Shown: in pieces, positions 46,712 through 60,046 of the stretch
How positions within the stretch are numbered: the first letter of the stretch is position 1
How the letters are laid out: every line of letters starts with the position of its first letter
Assembly (NCBI RefSeq): GCF_025399195.1
Contig: NW_026252115.1
Location: 218,606 to 282,605 of the forward strand
Source of the DNA: Umbelopsis ramanniana AG
Taxonomy: Eukaryota > Mucoromycota > Umbelopsidomycetes > Umbelopsidales > Umbelopsidaceae
Reading direction: 5' to 3'
DNA: 64,000 nt
Position numbers and translations under genes: made by a program
The notes under the pieces: model-generated
Told to the model about the DNA's origin: nothing
Database searches by the model: none
Seen by the model: the letters and a program-made list of their open reading frames with translations, nothing else

Positions 46712-47247
46712 GCCACTTTGTAGATGATGAGATGGGTGCTGTACATGCGCTTATTGAACCATAGGTACATTTCAATTTAAAAATAAAAAAAAATTAACTC
46801 CAGGATTAAGTACCAAGCACTTTCACTGTGGTATGAGAATAAAACTAAAGGATATGGTAAGGTATGCCGCCTATTATGATGTTGTAAGACACATAAATGC
46901 ACCACCTTGAGTGCAGTATTCACACCTCATAGTCACTGGGGTTTCTTTTGAGTACAGACAGCCAGGTGCAGTTGGCGTACCTAAAGGGATTTTCCAAAAT
47001 GACTTTTCTCCTCCCAATCCATAGAAAATACGAATGACAAGATGCCTTTTAATAAGATTTTTTTTTCGTCTTTTTGGAAACGATAGTTTTAACGTACAGC
47101 AGGAGAACACAATTTTGACATGTAAATTGAGATTATTGAGAATGGAAAAAGCGAACTAAAGAGTTGATGATAATGGAAAGGGAAAGGAATGAACATGTTG
47201 GTACAAACAGAGTTTGATACTGAAATACATTCGAATGAAAACAAGTA
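46712..47247. other. Convergent 3' region, dioxygenase / NRPS
   Basis: 536 bases with A/T-rich tracts (near 46780 and 47060) between convergent genes. I see no gene here. Confidence 0.5.
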
Positions 47248-50200
47248 TTAATCCAGCTTTGGCCGAGAAACAGGCTGTGCAGGAATACCCACCATATCGG
47301 AGTTCTCGATGAATCGCTCGCCCTTCATCAGCAAAGAGAAGTCTCCGAGGTGAGAGCCATCTTCCAAGACACCATCGTACAAAGCAATAGACCATGCTCC
47401 AATCTCGCAGCCATTGCCGATCTTCAAGTAAGACATCTTCATGATGCGGTCCTCAAAGAGATGGGTTTGCAAGGTACAGTCGGCTCGAATAGCACAGTCG
47501 TCTCCGATGGTCAGCAAGTCAGCTTCAGTCACCATGGTGGTTTCCAGCCAGACGTTTTTACCAATCTTGGCACCTAGGAGTCTGAACCACCAGCACACGA
47601 ATGGCGTACCGCGAATATGATTGCAAAGAACCACATTGCTAAGGGCTTCTTCAAGAGCCCCGATGAGTTCGGTTCTCCAAACGTAAAAGCTCCAGAGTGG
47701 CGCTTCTCTTGGAACGTATTTCCACATGATGACATATTTACAAAGTGCAACCAGAAGACAGCAGAAGACCGCAGAAAAAATGTAAGCGAATGGGAAGACC
47801 AGCCAAAAAACCAGCTCGTTGACCCAGTCAAATGCGCTAATGTAGGTAGTTGCGAAGAACAACACCAGAGAAGCGATACCAAAGATAAGTGTTGGAAGAC
47901 CCACTCTCCAGATTTCAACCGATAGACGGGCAATGTAGAGATACCACGGAGGATTGAATGTACGAGAACTGGAAACCGCCTTGGCAGAAGTTGCTCTATT
48001 GGGAAGAAATAATCCTGGGGACCCAAGCCAAGAGGTGCCTTCTGCCACTTCTTGTGAGATACCGTTTGTAAACCCTGGGTCATATGTACAATCCAAGGCT
48101 TCCTGAACTTCCAGGGCAACCAACGTAGAAACTTCGCTTTTTGGGGTGTCAGGACGATCACACTTTGGCCTTGGGCTTTCTTGAAGAGGTGGTCTGGAAC
48201 TGACGCCTAACAGACAGTTATTCTTGATTTCCACACCGGTGGGGACAAAGGCAGAGTTTCCAATGAAGGATTTTTCGCCAATGATAGTATCGGATATTTG
48301 AACCCAGCCATTGCAAATTCGAGGAGGACCAAGGTAGGCAGCATCAGCAATGAAGCTACCATCTTTCATGACCAAGCGATCTGGTGAGCAATGGAAAACA
48401 GTGGAGACTTCGGCAAGTTTTCCTATCTTGGAGCCAAGCATTCTGAACCTGAAGAGAGGCACATATCGAGTAGTCCATATTAGTAAATGTTCAAGAAGAA
48501 AGACATGTAAACTTTTAAAAATGTTCATGGTACTTACCAGATAGGAAGGAATAGAGTAGCATACATAGAATGCAGCATAGCCAAGCTGAGTTGCATAAGG
48601 CAATCTACAAACCACTTGCGACAGTAAAGCCAGCTGTCGACATGGAAAATTTTTCTAGTGGCTTTCGATCTACCAAGTAGCAGCCATTTGATAGCGGCAA
48701 TTTCCAGACATAGGACAAAAATGAAGGAGATTACAAGCAAGACCGACATGACAACTAACCAGTAAACCGAAGTGGTCCGCTCGTCGCCATCTCCTGCAAT
48801 TTCTGAAGTGAGAGGATATGCAAAGGAAGGGTGGTTGATAAGGATGACCATACTGACGCTGCCGGGGATGAGAGCAGCCATAAACACCAGCATCATGCCA
48901 AGGACGAAGAAAGCTTGAATACAGATGGCAAGCCAGTGAGGTAGTCTCCTAGGATCAACAACATCCGGGTAAAGTTCCTTGGAGTTCTCAGCGATATCTG
49001 CAAATTCACAGCTTAATGCCGCTCGCTCACATCGTTCAATGGGAGATCCAGCATATGTATTGCCACTTTCAAGAACGGTTTCTTCGGGTACCATAGAGAA
49101 TTCAGCAATACCAACATCGTCTTGAACGACAGAGTCGACGGCTAAATGAGTGCGAGCCCCAATGTAGCAGTTGGAGCCAATTTCCAAGGGACCAATAACT
49201 AGCCAGCCTTGATATCGTCCATTAGGTTGTTTTTTGCCCATTTTCACAGTATAGCCGTGTAAATGGACATCAATACCAATGCTTGTGTTATCACCGATAT
49301 TGACCATATCAAGACACGAAACATGGCCGGTTCCCATGTATACATTCTTGCCGATTTTTGCTCCCATAGCTCGGTAGATGTAAACAAGAAGTGGAGAACC
49401 TTTGAAGAAGGATAGTGGCAGCATAGTTGTCATACGGTGGACAATCCACCATCTCCAGTAGTAAACTCCGTAAAGAGGATAGACACCAGGCTTGAAACGA
49501 CCGATAATGATCCATTTAGCTGCGATACAAACAATTGGATAAATGGCCCAGGTGATCAAAAGAGAGCATATCATAAGAGCAAAAGCACTATAATCAAATC
49601 TTGCACCATAAATGTTTTGTAGAGTATCATAGTTTGGAGTGTCAGTAGGATGTAAGAGTAGGTCTGAAATAGTGATAGTAAGGTTTTCGCTAGCCTCAAT
49701 GGAAGTGAAGCTCTCAATATTCACATAGGAATACATGAGATAGGGCACCATCAGTTGCATGGAAGCAAACACAAACACCAGGTAGAGGGAAATGAACATG
49801 AAGATGTTTTTGACGAACCAGTTAACGTTGGCGGGACCAGGGGGGATCACTCTTATGGGCGGTGATCCAAGAACGGTGTCCATTTCAGAGTTAATAGAGG
49901 CTGAGCTTCCGGAAGACTTTTGGGAATAAAATTCAAGACGTCCTGAGAACTCCTCCAATTTGCGGTACTTGTAAACATCAATCATGGTCACATCTCGGTA
50001 TTCAGCCAGAGCGCGTAGGCTTGAAACAAACTTGGCAGCTACCATGGAGTGGCCACCCAATTCGAAGAAGTCGGAATCCGGCTCTAAGGTTTGGTCAGTC
50101 AGATGCAGTACAGTTCTCCATAGCTGTGCCACCTTTCGCTGGGTTGGCGTCAACAAGTTGCTTACGACGGTCAAGTCACTGTCTGAACTGGGAACCTGAA

Positions 50201-52943
50201 TATTGACTAGTTCAATGACAAGTATCAGCATTGGCTTGGCATTCATGTGAACATTACATAAATACTAATGGTTATTTTCTCTTACACTTTGGAATAACGG
50301 GTTCTGGAAGGGCCTTTCGGTTGATCTTTCCACTTGGCAAAGTCGGTATTTCAGTAATGGTTTGAAAGATGCTTGGAACCATGTAATAGGGAAGACGAGC
50401 CTTGAGAACCTCCTTGAGAAGTGGTTCGTTAAACATCAGGTCATGTTTGAGTACCAAATAGGCTACCAATAGCTCGACAGATTCTTCTGTGGGGTCGTCA
50501 CTCTTGCTTTTCCAGACATTAACGACTGCATTTTCAACTTCTTCGCAGCAGCTGACAATAACGGATTCGATCTCCGATATTTCCACTCGAAAGCCTCTGA
50601 TCTTGACCTGCATATCAATGCGACCGAGATGTTCTATGCTACCGGCTGGTAAGCCTGATGGGCCTTTTCCGGTATGGGAAGGAATGAAGCGAGCAAGATC
50701 TCCAGACTTGTAGAGACGTTGAGAGTGAGCAGAGCCGTTTGAGAAAGGATTGGGAACAAACTTTTCCTGGTTTAAATCGGGGCGGTTCAAGTATCCACGT
50801 GCAACACTAATAGAAATCAAAGTTAATGATAAATTTCTGGATAAAGTTGAAGTCCCTTGAACTTATGCTTACCCAATTCCTCCAATGCAGAGCTCGCCGA
50901 TGGCACCAATTGGTACAGGGTTCATGAACGCATCCAGAATGTACACCTCGTAGTTTGGAACAACCGTACCAATAGTGACGTTCACATCTTCAGGTTTGCA
51001 GTCGCCAAAGGTGGCAATGACTAAATCAATGTTCGTTAATAGGCAAAAAAAAATTTGGATGAATGTATTTCATCTTGTTGCATTTAATCATTAATACCTG
51101 TTGCCTCTGTTGGTCCGTAGGTATTGACCATTCGTCTTTTTCCGTTCAGACTCCATTTCTCAATGACGTCTTTTGGGCAAGACTCACCACCGACAATCAA
51201 TAGTTTGACGGTCGGCAGTAGGTAATCATCGCTTAATTCATTCTCTGAAATGCCAATGCTCATCATGTTCAACATGGTTGGGACACAGGAAAGGACAGTG
51301 ATATTTGCTTGGTTGATGAACTGTGCTAATTGAGCGCCAGAGTGCATCATATCTTCCGTAGGGATGTATAGAGTAGCACCGTTGAAGAAGGCCAGCCAAA
51401 TGGTTTCAATGGATGCATCAAAAGCCAATGAAAAGTTTTGAAATACCACATCCTTATCGGACAAGGGAAAGATAATCGACTCGGATAATACAAGATTGAC
51501 AGCACTGCGATGTTCAATTATGCAACCTTTGGGGTTTCCGGTAGTACCTGAAAAATAATCGAATTCAATATTGATGGTTTCACTTTTGTTTATAATTTAG
51601 AATCTTCAGTTTGAATGGTCAAAGCAAAATTTACCAGAGGTGTAGATCACATAAGCAGGTCTTTCAACACTTGTGTTCTTTCTTTTGTGAGTGACCATTC
51701 CATCGATGAAGGCGCATTCTCGGTCTACGATCTTGGTGCTTGAGATTTCTTCCCATATAAGAACTTGAGTTCTAATGCTTTGACCTTGGCTTTTTTGCTC
51801 TTCTAGAAAGTCCTTCATCTTGAGTCCGAGCTCAGAAGTAGTTATGATAAACTTGGCTTGGCAATCTTGCAGGATATAGCATATTCTTTCCATGGGAAAA
51901 GCAGGGTCCAGAGGAACATAGGCGGATCCGCTTTTAAGAATACCCAACATAGCAATGTAGGATTCAGCACAGCGGGGAAAAAGATGAGCAATGAAGACTT
52001 CTTCATCATCAAAGGTGTAGGCTCGTCTTGTTTTTTTGTTGTCTTGAGGGTAAGCGTTGATGTATCTTGCAACAACGTCGGCCAAAAAATTAGCGGTATA
52101 GTAAGTATACCTTACAGGATTCTCAGGATCTTCTTGTACAATGGCAAGGTTTTCAGGATGCATTGATGCCTGCCTTTCAAACAGATTTTGCAAAAGTGCG
52201 GCGTTCATTCCAAGCTTCTGATGGACATCAGGGTGAGGGCACTTGTTCCAAACGTTTAACAGAGTTTTGTTTTCTTCGGATTCAAGGATAGGAACTTCAT
52301 ACAGAGCATAACTGGCAAACTCAAGTGGAGCAGTACGGAGACCGTTCAGCATACAAAGCCAGTGGGACTTGATATTGATAGCGTTGGGATACACAGAGGA
52401 CAAGAGGTTGGAGAACGAAAAGATGGTCATGAAGCAGTCTTGAATGTCAATAAAGTGCAAGTAAAGTCCACCGGTTCTGGACATTTCCACTATTTCTGGA
52501 GACTCGTTGTCGCGATCGTTGATATTGATGTATAATACGTCTTGTATGTTAGGTAGAGAGGACTCTGGCAATTCTGCTGACAAGGTGCTCAATACATGGC
52601 TGACCAAGTTGAGGAAAGTTGATCTTGGAGTAATGGAAACATTGAACTCGATGGTCTTGATGGTCATTTGTACACTGGAAGTTCTGTATGCGACATTCAT
52701 TTTGAAGCTGGGAGATGATGTGTAGCGAAACAGCAGTAGTCCACATAGAGATACAAAGACAGGCAAGGAGCCTTCCATGCCAGCGTTGACGTTGTCATCA
52801 GAGGAGGGTCTCCATTCAGGAACAGCTCTTAATAGAATCGACAGAGAGTTACCAAGAGTAATCCTCTCATCAGAACCAACAAAGCAATGGATGTTGAAAG
52901 GAAGGTTGCTAATACTATTCAAGTTGGTATCGCTTGAATGCAT
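47248..52943 (-). CDS. Epsilon-poly-lysine-synthetase-like NRPS: A-T-(TM-LbH)x3 (1765 aa, 6 exons)
   Basis: Exons are 47248-48448, 48538-50206, 50286-50806, 50873-51020, 51098-51547 and 51635-52943, 5298 bases in all. Residues 1-240 resemble a degenerate condensation domain. The adenylation domain (about 250-805) has YVIYTSGTTGNPKG, NTYGPTEAT, GDLARF and PSGKINRKAL. The carrier domain has the phosphopantetheine site LGGHSM at about 863. The C-terminal 850 residues hold six membrane helices in pairs and three hexapeptide-repeat (left-handed beta-helix) domains, each opening with the (R/G)-x-(L/M)-G-(A/S)-K-I-G-K motif. This is the layout of Streptomyces Pls, which makes epsilon-poly-L-lysine. 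The specificity residues are lysine-like. It is probably membrane-bound and makes a homopolymer of a basic amino acid. Confidence 0.9.
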
Positions 52944-55900
52944 TTAGAGTGGGGTTGTGGAGGCAATTCTTCTTCTCCATGAGCAACCCATTCTATTTAA
53001 CTACCTGAGCTCAAAATACGCATACAGTTACCGACCATCAGTCAATTCTCTATTTGACATCAGAATGGCCCCCCAAGACTAAAATTAGGTCTGGCGTCTG
53101 TTCATCGCACCATCATTTTTGCAAGCTATTTCAAGGATTGGTTCTTTTTACATCAGTAGAAAAGAGCGTTCGTTTTTTAATGTATTTTAGCAAGTGATAG
53201 AATTATCTAGGCTGATTCATTTACAATACTCTATTGGTTTTTTTAAAAACATCTAGGCTATGAGTTGTTAATGTTGCCGGCTCACAGTCATTGTAAGCAA
53301 TCTATGGAGCTCACCTTCAGCATCATCCACCATGGCGCTGGAATCCTCACCCCTTCTCTCTAGTTTATAACGTTACTAACGTCGATCCGCCCCCATTCTG
53401 GTGGAGCTGGGTCAGACATTCTTTGTGGGTGCAACTGGGGCCCAAACCAGGAATACAACTGCACTCATGCAGCCACGAATCCGTCGGTTAGCTCCCTTAG
53501 ATTCTTGTCTGGCTTGGATCAACAATACACTAACTTTGTTGATGTAGGATTGATTAGGATAAAACAAGTGGTTGAATAATACCTTGTGCATGGCCATTGA
53601 AACATAACATTTACTTGTATCAGCTAGTACGAGGGCAAACTAGTCTGTCTGAACATTCACAATAACGATGCACTGTAACTCATTCAGCGAAAAGAACGTG
53701 ATGCATTACTCTGTTTTTGGCTGTCCTAAGCCTTTGAGAAAATCATCATGCCTATGCCTCAACCTATGAGGATCCCCAAGGCACGTGCGAATGAACATTT
53801 ATCATGCCCACGTCTGATTTGAAAATAGCGCTGTCAAATCCTAAAGTAGTCGATCCTAAAGTGACACAAGTCGGGCTCTATCTCGCTTCCGAAACTTCAC
53901 TCTAAACAAGAGCCAGTTGAATACATATGGAACAATACCTTTTTGAAAACCAATGTGAAACTCATCGAATGATAAGTTTGTTAGTAAAGAATGGCGTGAA
54001 CGAATCTAGCCAGCCAGCCATCCAGCCGATACTATTAATACTCAGAATTATGGCGCGTGATCTGCACTTCTGAGTTACCTTCTGTCTCGTAGCACCATTT
54101 GGAAGCAACCAGAATGCCTTTTGTTTGTAACATCCGAATTGGTACACTTAACGAAGTAAAAACGGTGGTGTCATACTCAGGTACCCAGTAACCTTGGTTG
54201 CTTTGATGTTCAAAAGCAACCCCCATCTATAACTCCATCGACGTTGGTGAGTTTTTCTGATCTAAAAGGAAGCGGTTTGATCGACCAACACGATCGTCAT
54301 TGGTTAAAAATTTGGCCTATGCTGTAATACGCAATCTGCACTTTTGCTACCAGGGCAGCGAGGGGATGAAAAGCCACGTTTTTTGACCCCTTGGTAGCTC
54401 TTCGTACAAAATTTTCTTTCTTGACGATATCAAGATTAAATCCATATTTATACATATTATATAGACTACTGCTTACTGACCTGAAAGGAAATTTGCAAAA
54501 TCATTTAGACCAAACTGTGATATTCCAATATACATGGTATGAACCAGTATTGACAACCTTTCCATGTGCATCTGCATGCCTATGCCCTTGAAGCCTGTAA
54601 CGTGGAGGCGTTTGTTGGTGCGGTTGGATCATCAAAAAGCCTTATTTCCTTGTTAGTTCTCCGCATGCTAATCAGGTTGACAGAGCTCTCCAATATCAAC
54701 AATCTAAAGTTCATCGATAAGATTATGTGTCAATAAGGACAATAGGTGTGTCAAATTAATTTGGTTCACTGTTACATCTGCTGAGACATTAGCAAAGAAA
54801 GTCTATGCTGGTTTGCAGGCGTAGAATGCAAGAGCAAAAGTAGTCATAAAGAGATAAAATCAATAAAGTTGGGCTTTACAATAGAGCGATCTCAAATGTA
54901 CACTTCCATATTCTATGGTCAAGTGAACTAAAGAAAGCCATAATAATAGGAAACTTATTTAATGGTTAGTAGGCATCTCTCATTGACCAAAACAAAGACT
55001 GATAATGATTATAATATATTCATACGAACACGCTGTACAAACAGCCATTGTATTAAAACTCGAATTCTTCGCATTTAATGATAAATGACTCGCTACTCCA
55101 GCTAGCTAGCTACCAATGCACTCATGTGTGAAATGGAAGGTTCTGACGACTCCAACGTAACTTTCAAATGCAGATCTGCGTGTCTACCGGTCTCTCAAGT
55201 CCAAATAAACAGATGTTGGATAAACCATTTTCCCTCAGCCTTCGTGCAAAAGGTAGACGATGCAATGCATTGTCCAGATGAAGCTTGACAACAGTGTCAA
55301 GAATGGTCGAAACCACATCAAGTATTCAACAGTAGTTCATATCACATCACGACCTAGGCCGTACAGAGACCGACGATGATCTATTCCCGGTATAACCTGT
55401 ATTTGAATGATCAAATTTAACGACATTATCGCACTGTATTTTCTGATCCGTCAAAAACGGTCTTGAGAAATAATGACAATCCTTCAATCAATGGCTTTAT
55501 TTTTTTGGTATTACCCAAGTACTACTGCGTCAAGAGAAGAAAGTAGATATAGCAAACAAAGTACGTTTTATCACAAATTCTCTCAATATGCACACGTTAC
55601 CCATTCTGATATCACTTCTGAACAGTAATAAAAGATTTGACATGATCCTTTTTGAAAATGCTCTCTGCCGAGCGCACGTACATAGCGGTGGGTAACTGAG
55701 TTGCTGGGTAATGTTTGTAATTGTGAGGATGAGTATAAAATTGTGGAGGTGTCGCCATTTTGTCGGTAGTACGCGGCTAACTTAGGCTCAATGGAGCACT
55801 AACCGGGCCATTGGCGTTTTGGGTACTGGCAGTTTTTGCCACGGGCATGAAATACTGTTGCAACGGCTGTTAGGTTAGTTCATGATAATTTCCCACCGTT

Positions 55901-57066
55901 GTTCCCATAGCCAGGGAATCGGATTGCAAGGCTACCTTTCTGATGTCATAAACTTGGAAACTGGGAATATACACACCTCAACCGATCGCAGTATATGGCA
56001 ACTCGAGCTATATCATTTTGCTGGACACTGACAGCATGGCACAATGACAACCTCCAAGTATGTGATAGAGTCAAATAGTCTCGAATACGACTTGGATGGT
56101 CTGTATTTTGACAAGCTTGCGCGGCTACTGCGCACGCACCGCAAGCCCCATTACATTTGAGGAGCTCTCCAGCTTTCTGCTGGCCATTGCCCTGCCCTGC
56201 CCTAGGTTTGCTGGGACCTACTATGGTCTTAATCTTTGTTTAATGTAGTTGTTTACAGTTAGCTGTTTACATATAGATAGAAGTGGGTTAGTACTTCTTT
56301 TAGGCAATTTCTTGAATTTGAATGTAGAGATCTGAGTTTGGAGATCTTTCAAAAAAAATAGTAATGCGCAACCGAAGTAGCAAAAATCACCTGGCTCCAT
56401 CTGTAATCTGAACTCAATCCCTTCAAAAAAAATTATTTCCGAAAATGTCAATTGCGCATTCATTTGCAACATGAATTGAACACACTGCTTGTTCTGGAAT
56501 CACTGTAGGTCACTTTACAATGCCTTAATCTCGACATAGAAGAGTCCGAGCTTCCACACGCCTTAGACCAGTATTTCGGAACCGACGGTGGTGGCGCCGC
56601 GTGAGGATGGACGCATACTCATACCGTGGCCCTGCAAGCATCTCCTTATATATGCTCATTGTAAATATCAGGTTGAATGGTGAAGTTTGGAAGGCTTGCA
56701 CGAGAGATCATCCTCCACCTGATAGAGTACCTAATGCAAGCTTTTCATTTCCTAATGCAACGACCTACTCCTTTCGATCGGATTAGAAGCTCACGTGCAG
56801 CCTCCTGCACACCCTGAGCTAAGCTAAACCAATTACTTATATATTTACCCACTTGAGAACTAGAATCTTAGACTTTACTCCTTTCGCCACGGTTTTTATA
56901 TGGCTAGCTTGGTTTTGGTTGATTAGTTACGGCAATACTTTATAATAATGTTTGAAATAATGATCAGAGCCATAGCTTGTATAATCAAAATGCCGCTCAT
57001 TATACGGTACTATAGATTTTAAGAACAGGGTATTTTCAAGGAATGTAGCTACCAGATCTAACAAAT
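52944..57066. other. Gene-poor stretch of 4.1 kb
   Basis: Upstream of the NRPS. Short open frames only, none with family likeness or a convincing exon chain. Minor simple repeats occur (CCAGCCAGCCATCCAGCC near 54010, CTAGCTAGCTA near 55100). No tRNA or transposase was recognised. Part of it should be the NRPS promoter. Confidence 0.5.
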
Positions 57067-58068
57067 CTATGCGTAGGTCTCGTCCTTGCGGAGTCTGTAC
57101 TTGAGTTCATCATCCCAGAGCAATTCGTTCTTGTACTTGCGAAGAGGAGCTTCAGGGAAGGTCTTGGGAGAGATACCATACTTCCAGGTGGAGGGGCAGA
57201 TAGCGATGTAACGAGCATAACTGAAGAAAACAAAGAATGAGTACGTGGTGAAAGACTAAAATCAATAAAACATCGGCGAGGTCTTCACTTACCCGCCAGT
57301 ACCACCAGCAAGCTTGGGGAAACCAATGTTAACGAGACATCCCTTGGGAGCAACCTTGTCCAAGTTGGCAACACCTTCAGCCTGAGGATGACCGTGGTGC
57401 AAAACCCAGTCCTCAGATTCCAAAGTAGGAGTGTCATCAGTATCCAAGGGTTCGTGACCGTGGAACAAGATGCTTCTCTGGTTGTGGAGGTACTTGATGG
57501 CAGGAAGTGTAATACCAGGGAACTTGGTCAAGAGGGGAAGTTCCAAGGATGGCCATTTCTTGGACCAGTCGGAGCGAATGAAGACAACAGAGCCCTTGGG
57601 GATCTTGCCATATTTCTTTTCATAAGCGTGGATATCAGCGACTTCCATCTGGTATCCAAAGTCCTTCTTGACCTTGGCAGTGATGTCAATGACAACCAAA
57701 GGACGAACAGCAACAGTGGCAGGGATTTCGTCGATGGCAGGGCCAAAGGGATCCCAATGAGCAGGGGGATCGAACTGAGTACCCAATTGGTCAGTCTTGA
57801 AGTTATAAGCGGTAGCTTCAAAACCATCCTTGGCATAAGTGTAAATCTCGTTGGTCTTGGGGTCGATGGCGCGAGAGAAGTTGGAGTTACCAAAACCAGC
57901 CCAGACGGGAATGTAAGGAGTGATAGTGTGGGTCAAGTCAATGTACTTGGCGCTTTCCAAATGGTCATAGTACAAAGACCAGAGACCATTAGACTGAGCG
58001 GTGGCAGATGCAGCGAAAGCTGTCTGGAGGAGTGCGGCCGAAGCGAGGACGGTGGAGATGAAGCGCAT
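57067..58068 (-). CDS. Secreted cyclase-family protein (PF04199-like; 309 aa, 2 exons)
   Basis: Exons are 57067-57220 and 57293-58068, 930 bases in all. A signal peptide (MRFISTVLASAALLQTAFA) is followed by IDLTHTITPYIPVW, the metal-site region QLGTQFDPPAHW at about 93-104, GSVVFIRSDWSKKW, FHGHEPLDTDD and QAEGVANLD. The family includes kynurenine formamidase and isatin hydrolase, which hydrolyse amides or lactams using Mn or Zn. The canonical HxGTHxDxPxH is here QxGTQxDxPxH, so two metal-binding histidines are glutamine. Codon use looks strongly biased towards C-ending codons compared with neighbours, suggesting high expression. The substrate is unknown. Confidence 0.88.
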
Positions 58069-60046
58069 TGTTTCAATTGGGGTTGTAAGGAGTGTGTGTA
58101 CGTTACCGAGTCTCAGGAAAAGAGTTGACGGAAAGAAAGCGACAAAGGGAAAAAAAGAAGGGCGAGCAAGTACAGGGATGTCAAATTCCGTCGCTATGCT
58201 TTATGCTGGTATAAATATGATATTGCATTTCCGTAACACTAGCTCTCGTGCAACTCTGAAGAAACTCAACCCAACAGCACGAGGTGGAAGACTCTATTCA
58301 CTAATGACCTATCATCGCACAATCCAACCCCATTCGTTGCCTTGCGCAACTTATACCGTCGTCGAAACGAAATTGAGCGGCAATTGTGGGAGATATTGGT
58401 CATCTCTCAAACTCTTCGGAAAGTCTTGATTGAATGAGTGTGGTATGGCTACCTCCCAGCATCGCCCATCATGACCCGGAATGTTTCAACTATTGCCAGC
58501 AACTTGGTTTCATTATACTTTATATTTCACTCGCAGTCAGAAAGAGAAAAGTTGGAAAGCAGTAAAAGAAGATAAAAATCTGAGAATCTTCTGGTCAGCT
58601 TAAAGTAATGGGTTTTTTACACACTTTCTTGCTTTTCTTTTAAGCCTCTTTGAACAGAACAAGCAGTGCATTATATAAGTGTTTGTGAAATTAGTCCCGC
58701 CAATGTTTAGGCTTCCTAACTGACAGGCTTATGGCATTTCTTAACTTTCCATGACTTTTGAAGCACTTTACGCTGTAATAAGAACCTTTTTTTTTTAGTC
58801 TGGTAACACTACAGCGGTACCTCATTACAGATTTCAATGAGAAACACAAATCCATCCAAGCTGAGTGCCATACAGATTGTTTGTCTGCAGCCAAACGGCT
58901 TTATTCCCTTTTTAGGCAGGAGAGGAAGATTCCTGGAATTCGAAATCTTGGTTTTAATACAAAATCGCGGCCCCAAGTGATTATCGAGCAAAAGGACTTC
59001 ATGTATGTCCCTCGTGGGCCTCTTTATTAATCTGGGTAATAGTCTCACATGCATAGAACGTCTTTAGTACCTTATTTTGTTAAAACTACTCCACACCAGA
59101 CAAAAAGGCGACGATCTACACATTGCTTGTTCATCATGGAGCATGGCCCTGTCACGGCGAACTTACCGAACTTTGATCTCGAGGTACACATCCGAACCAT
59201 CTGTCACACCTGTCCCATTAATTTGTATGAACCCATCGTATTGGGTTGCGTATCAACGAAGGATTTTCATTTGGCGAGATGGTTTAGCCACCTCCAAAAG
59301 GGTGTTGTGTCCAACGTAATTCTTTCACAACATCTAACCCGCATACAGATGGTCCTTCGTGCATATCTATAGAACACCACGTTATAAATTACTATATGAG
59401 AAGCTTTTATTTTCAAGAGATGGACTGCTTGCTTTGCAGTGCAGTGATGGGAAGCAAAAGTGAAACCAGAGCATAACGTTTGTTTATCCGGACAGCAAAG
59501 TGAGAAAGAAAAGGGTTGGTCATCCATTTTTTTCTCAGTTTCATTTACGGTTTGATATCTCCTAGTAAATACCCGGCACTTCTTGAAATAGACATACCCC
59601 CCTTTAAGGCTTCTTGTAACCATGCACACAATTTCAAGTCAGCCAGCTTCTCGCCTTTGTCCCCATGAAGCGCCATCCAAAAAATTATCGGTTATGGACA
59701 ATTTCTGTTATTCGCAATCGAATGTTACATCCATATCTCTCTACTAATGATATCATTGGACCACCTTAATCATCTATCTCCCTTCTCTCTCTTCCTCTTC
59801 TTTTTTTATCGGAAGTTTAGCTAGAACGTGCATCTTACCCCGAGCATTTCTGGCTCAACCAACCACAAAGTTGCTTTGTCAATTATAAGAAAATCTTGGA
59901 ACTTCTCTGCACTCCTTTTATCTCTCTACTGCTTTTTTCTTTGTTGATAAACGCTATCTCCAATATACGTTCGCCCAATCGGCATTAAGGACAAATAGTC
60001 CATTCAACACCTACTTCATATCCTGAACACCTAATTTAAAATCGCA
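58069..60046. other. 2.0 kb intergenic region between divergent genes
   Basis: No supported gene. The last 300 bases are C/T-rich (for example near 59780-59810), typical of the leader and promoter of the following gene. Confidence 0.5.

Noticed and set aside
47574-48161. 195-codon frame overlapping the NRPS last exon
   Set aside because: Same strand as the NRPS but another frame; the NRPS frame matches hexapeptide-repeat domains throughout, so this is a shadow.
55080-55110. CTAGCTAGCTA and similar short runs as a mobile-element mark
   Set aside because: The repeats are only a few units long and no flanking inverted repeats or transposase were seen.
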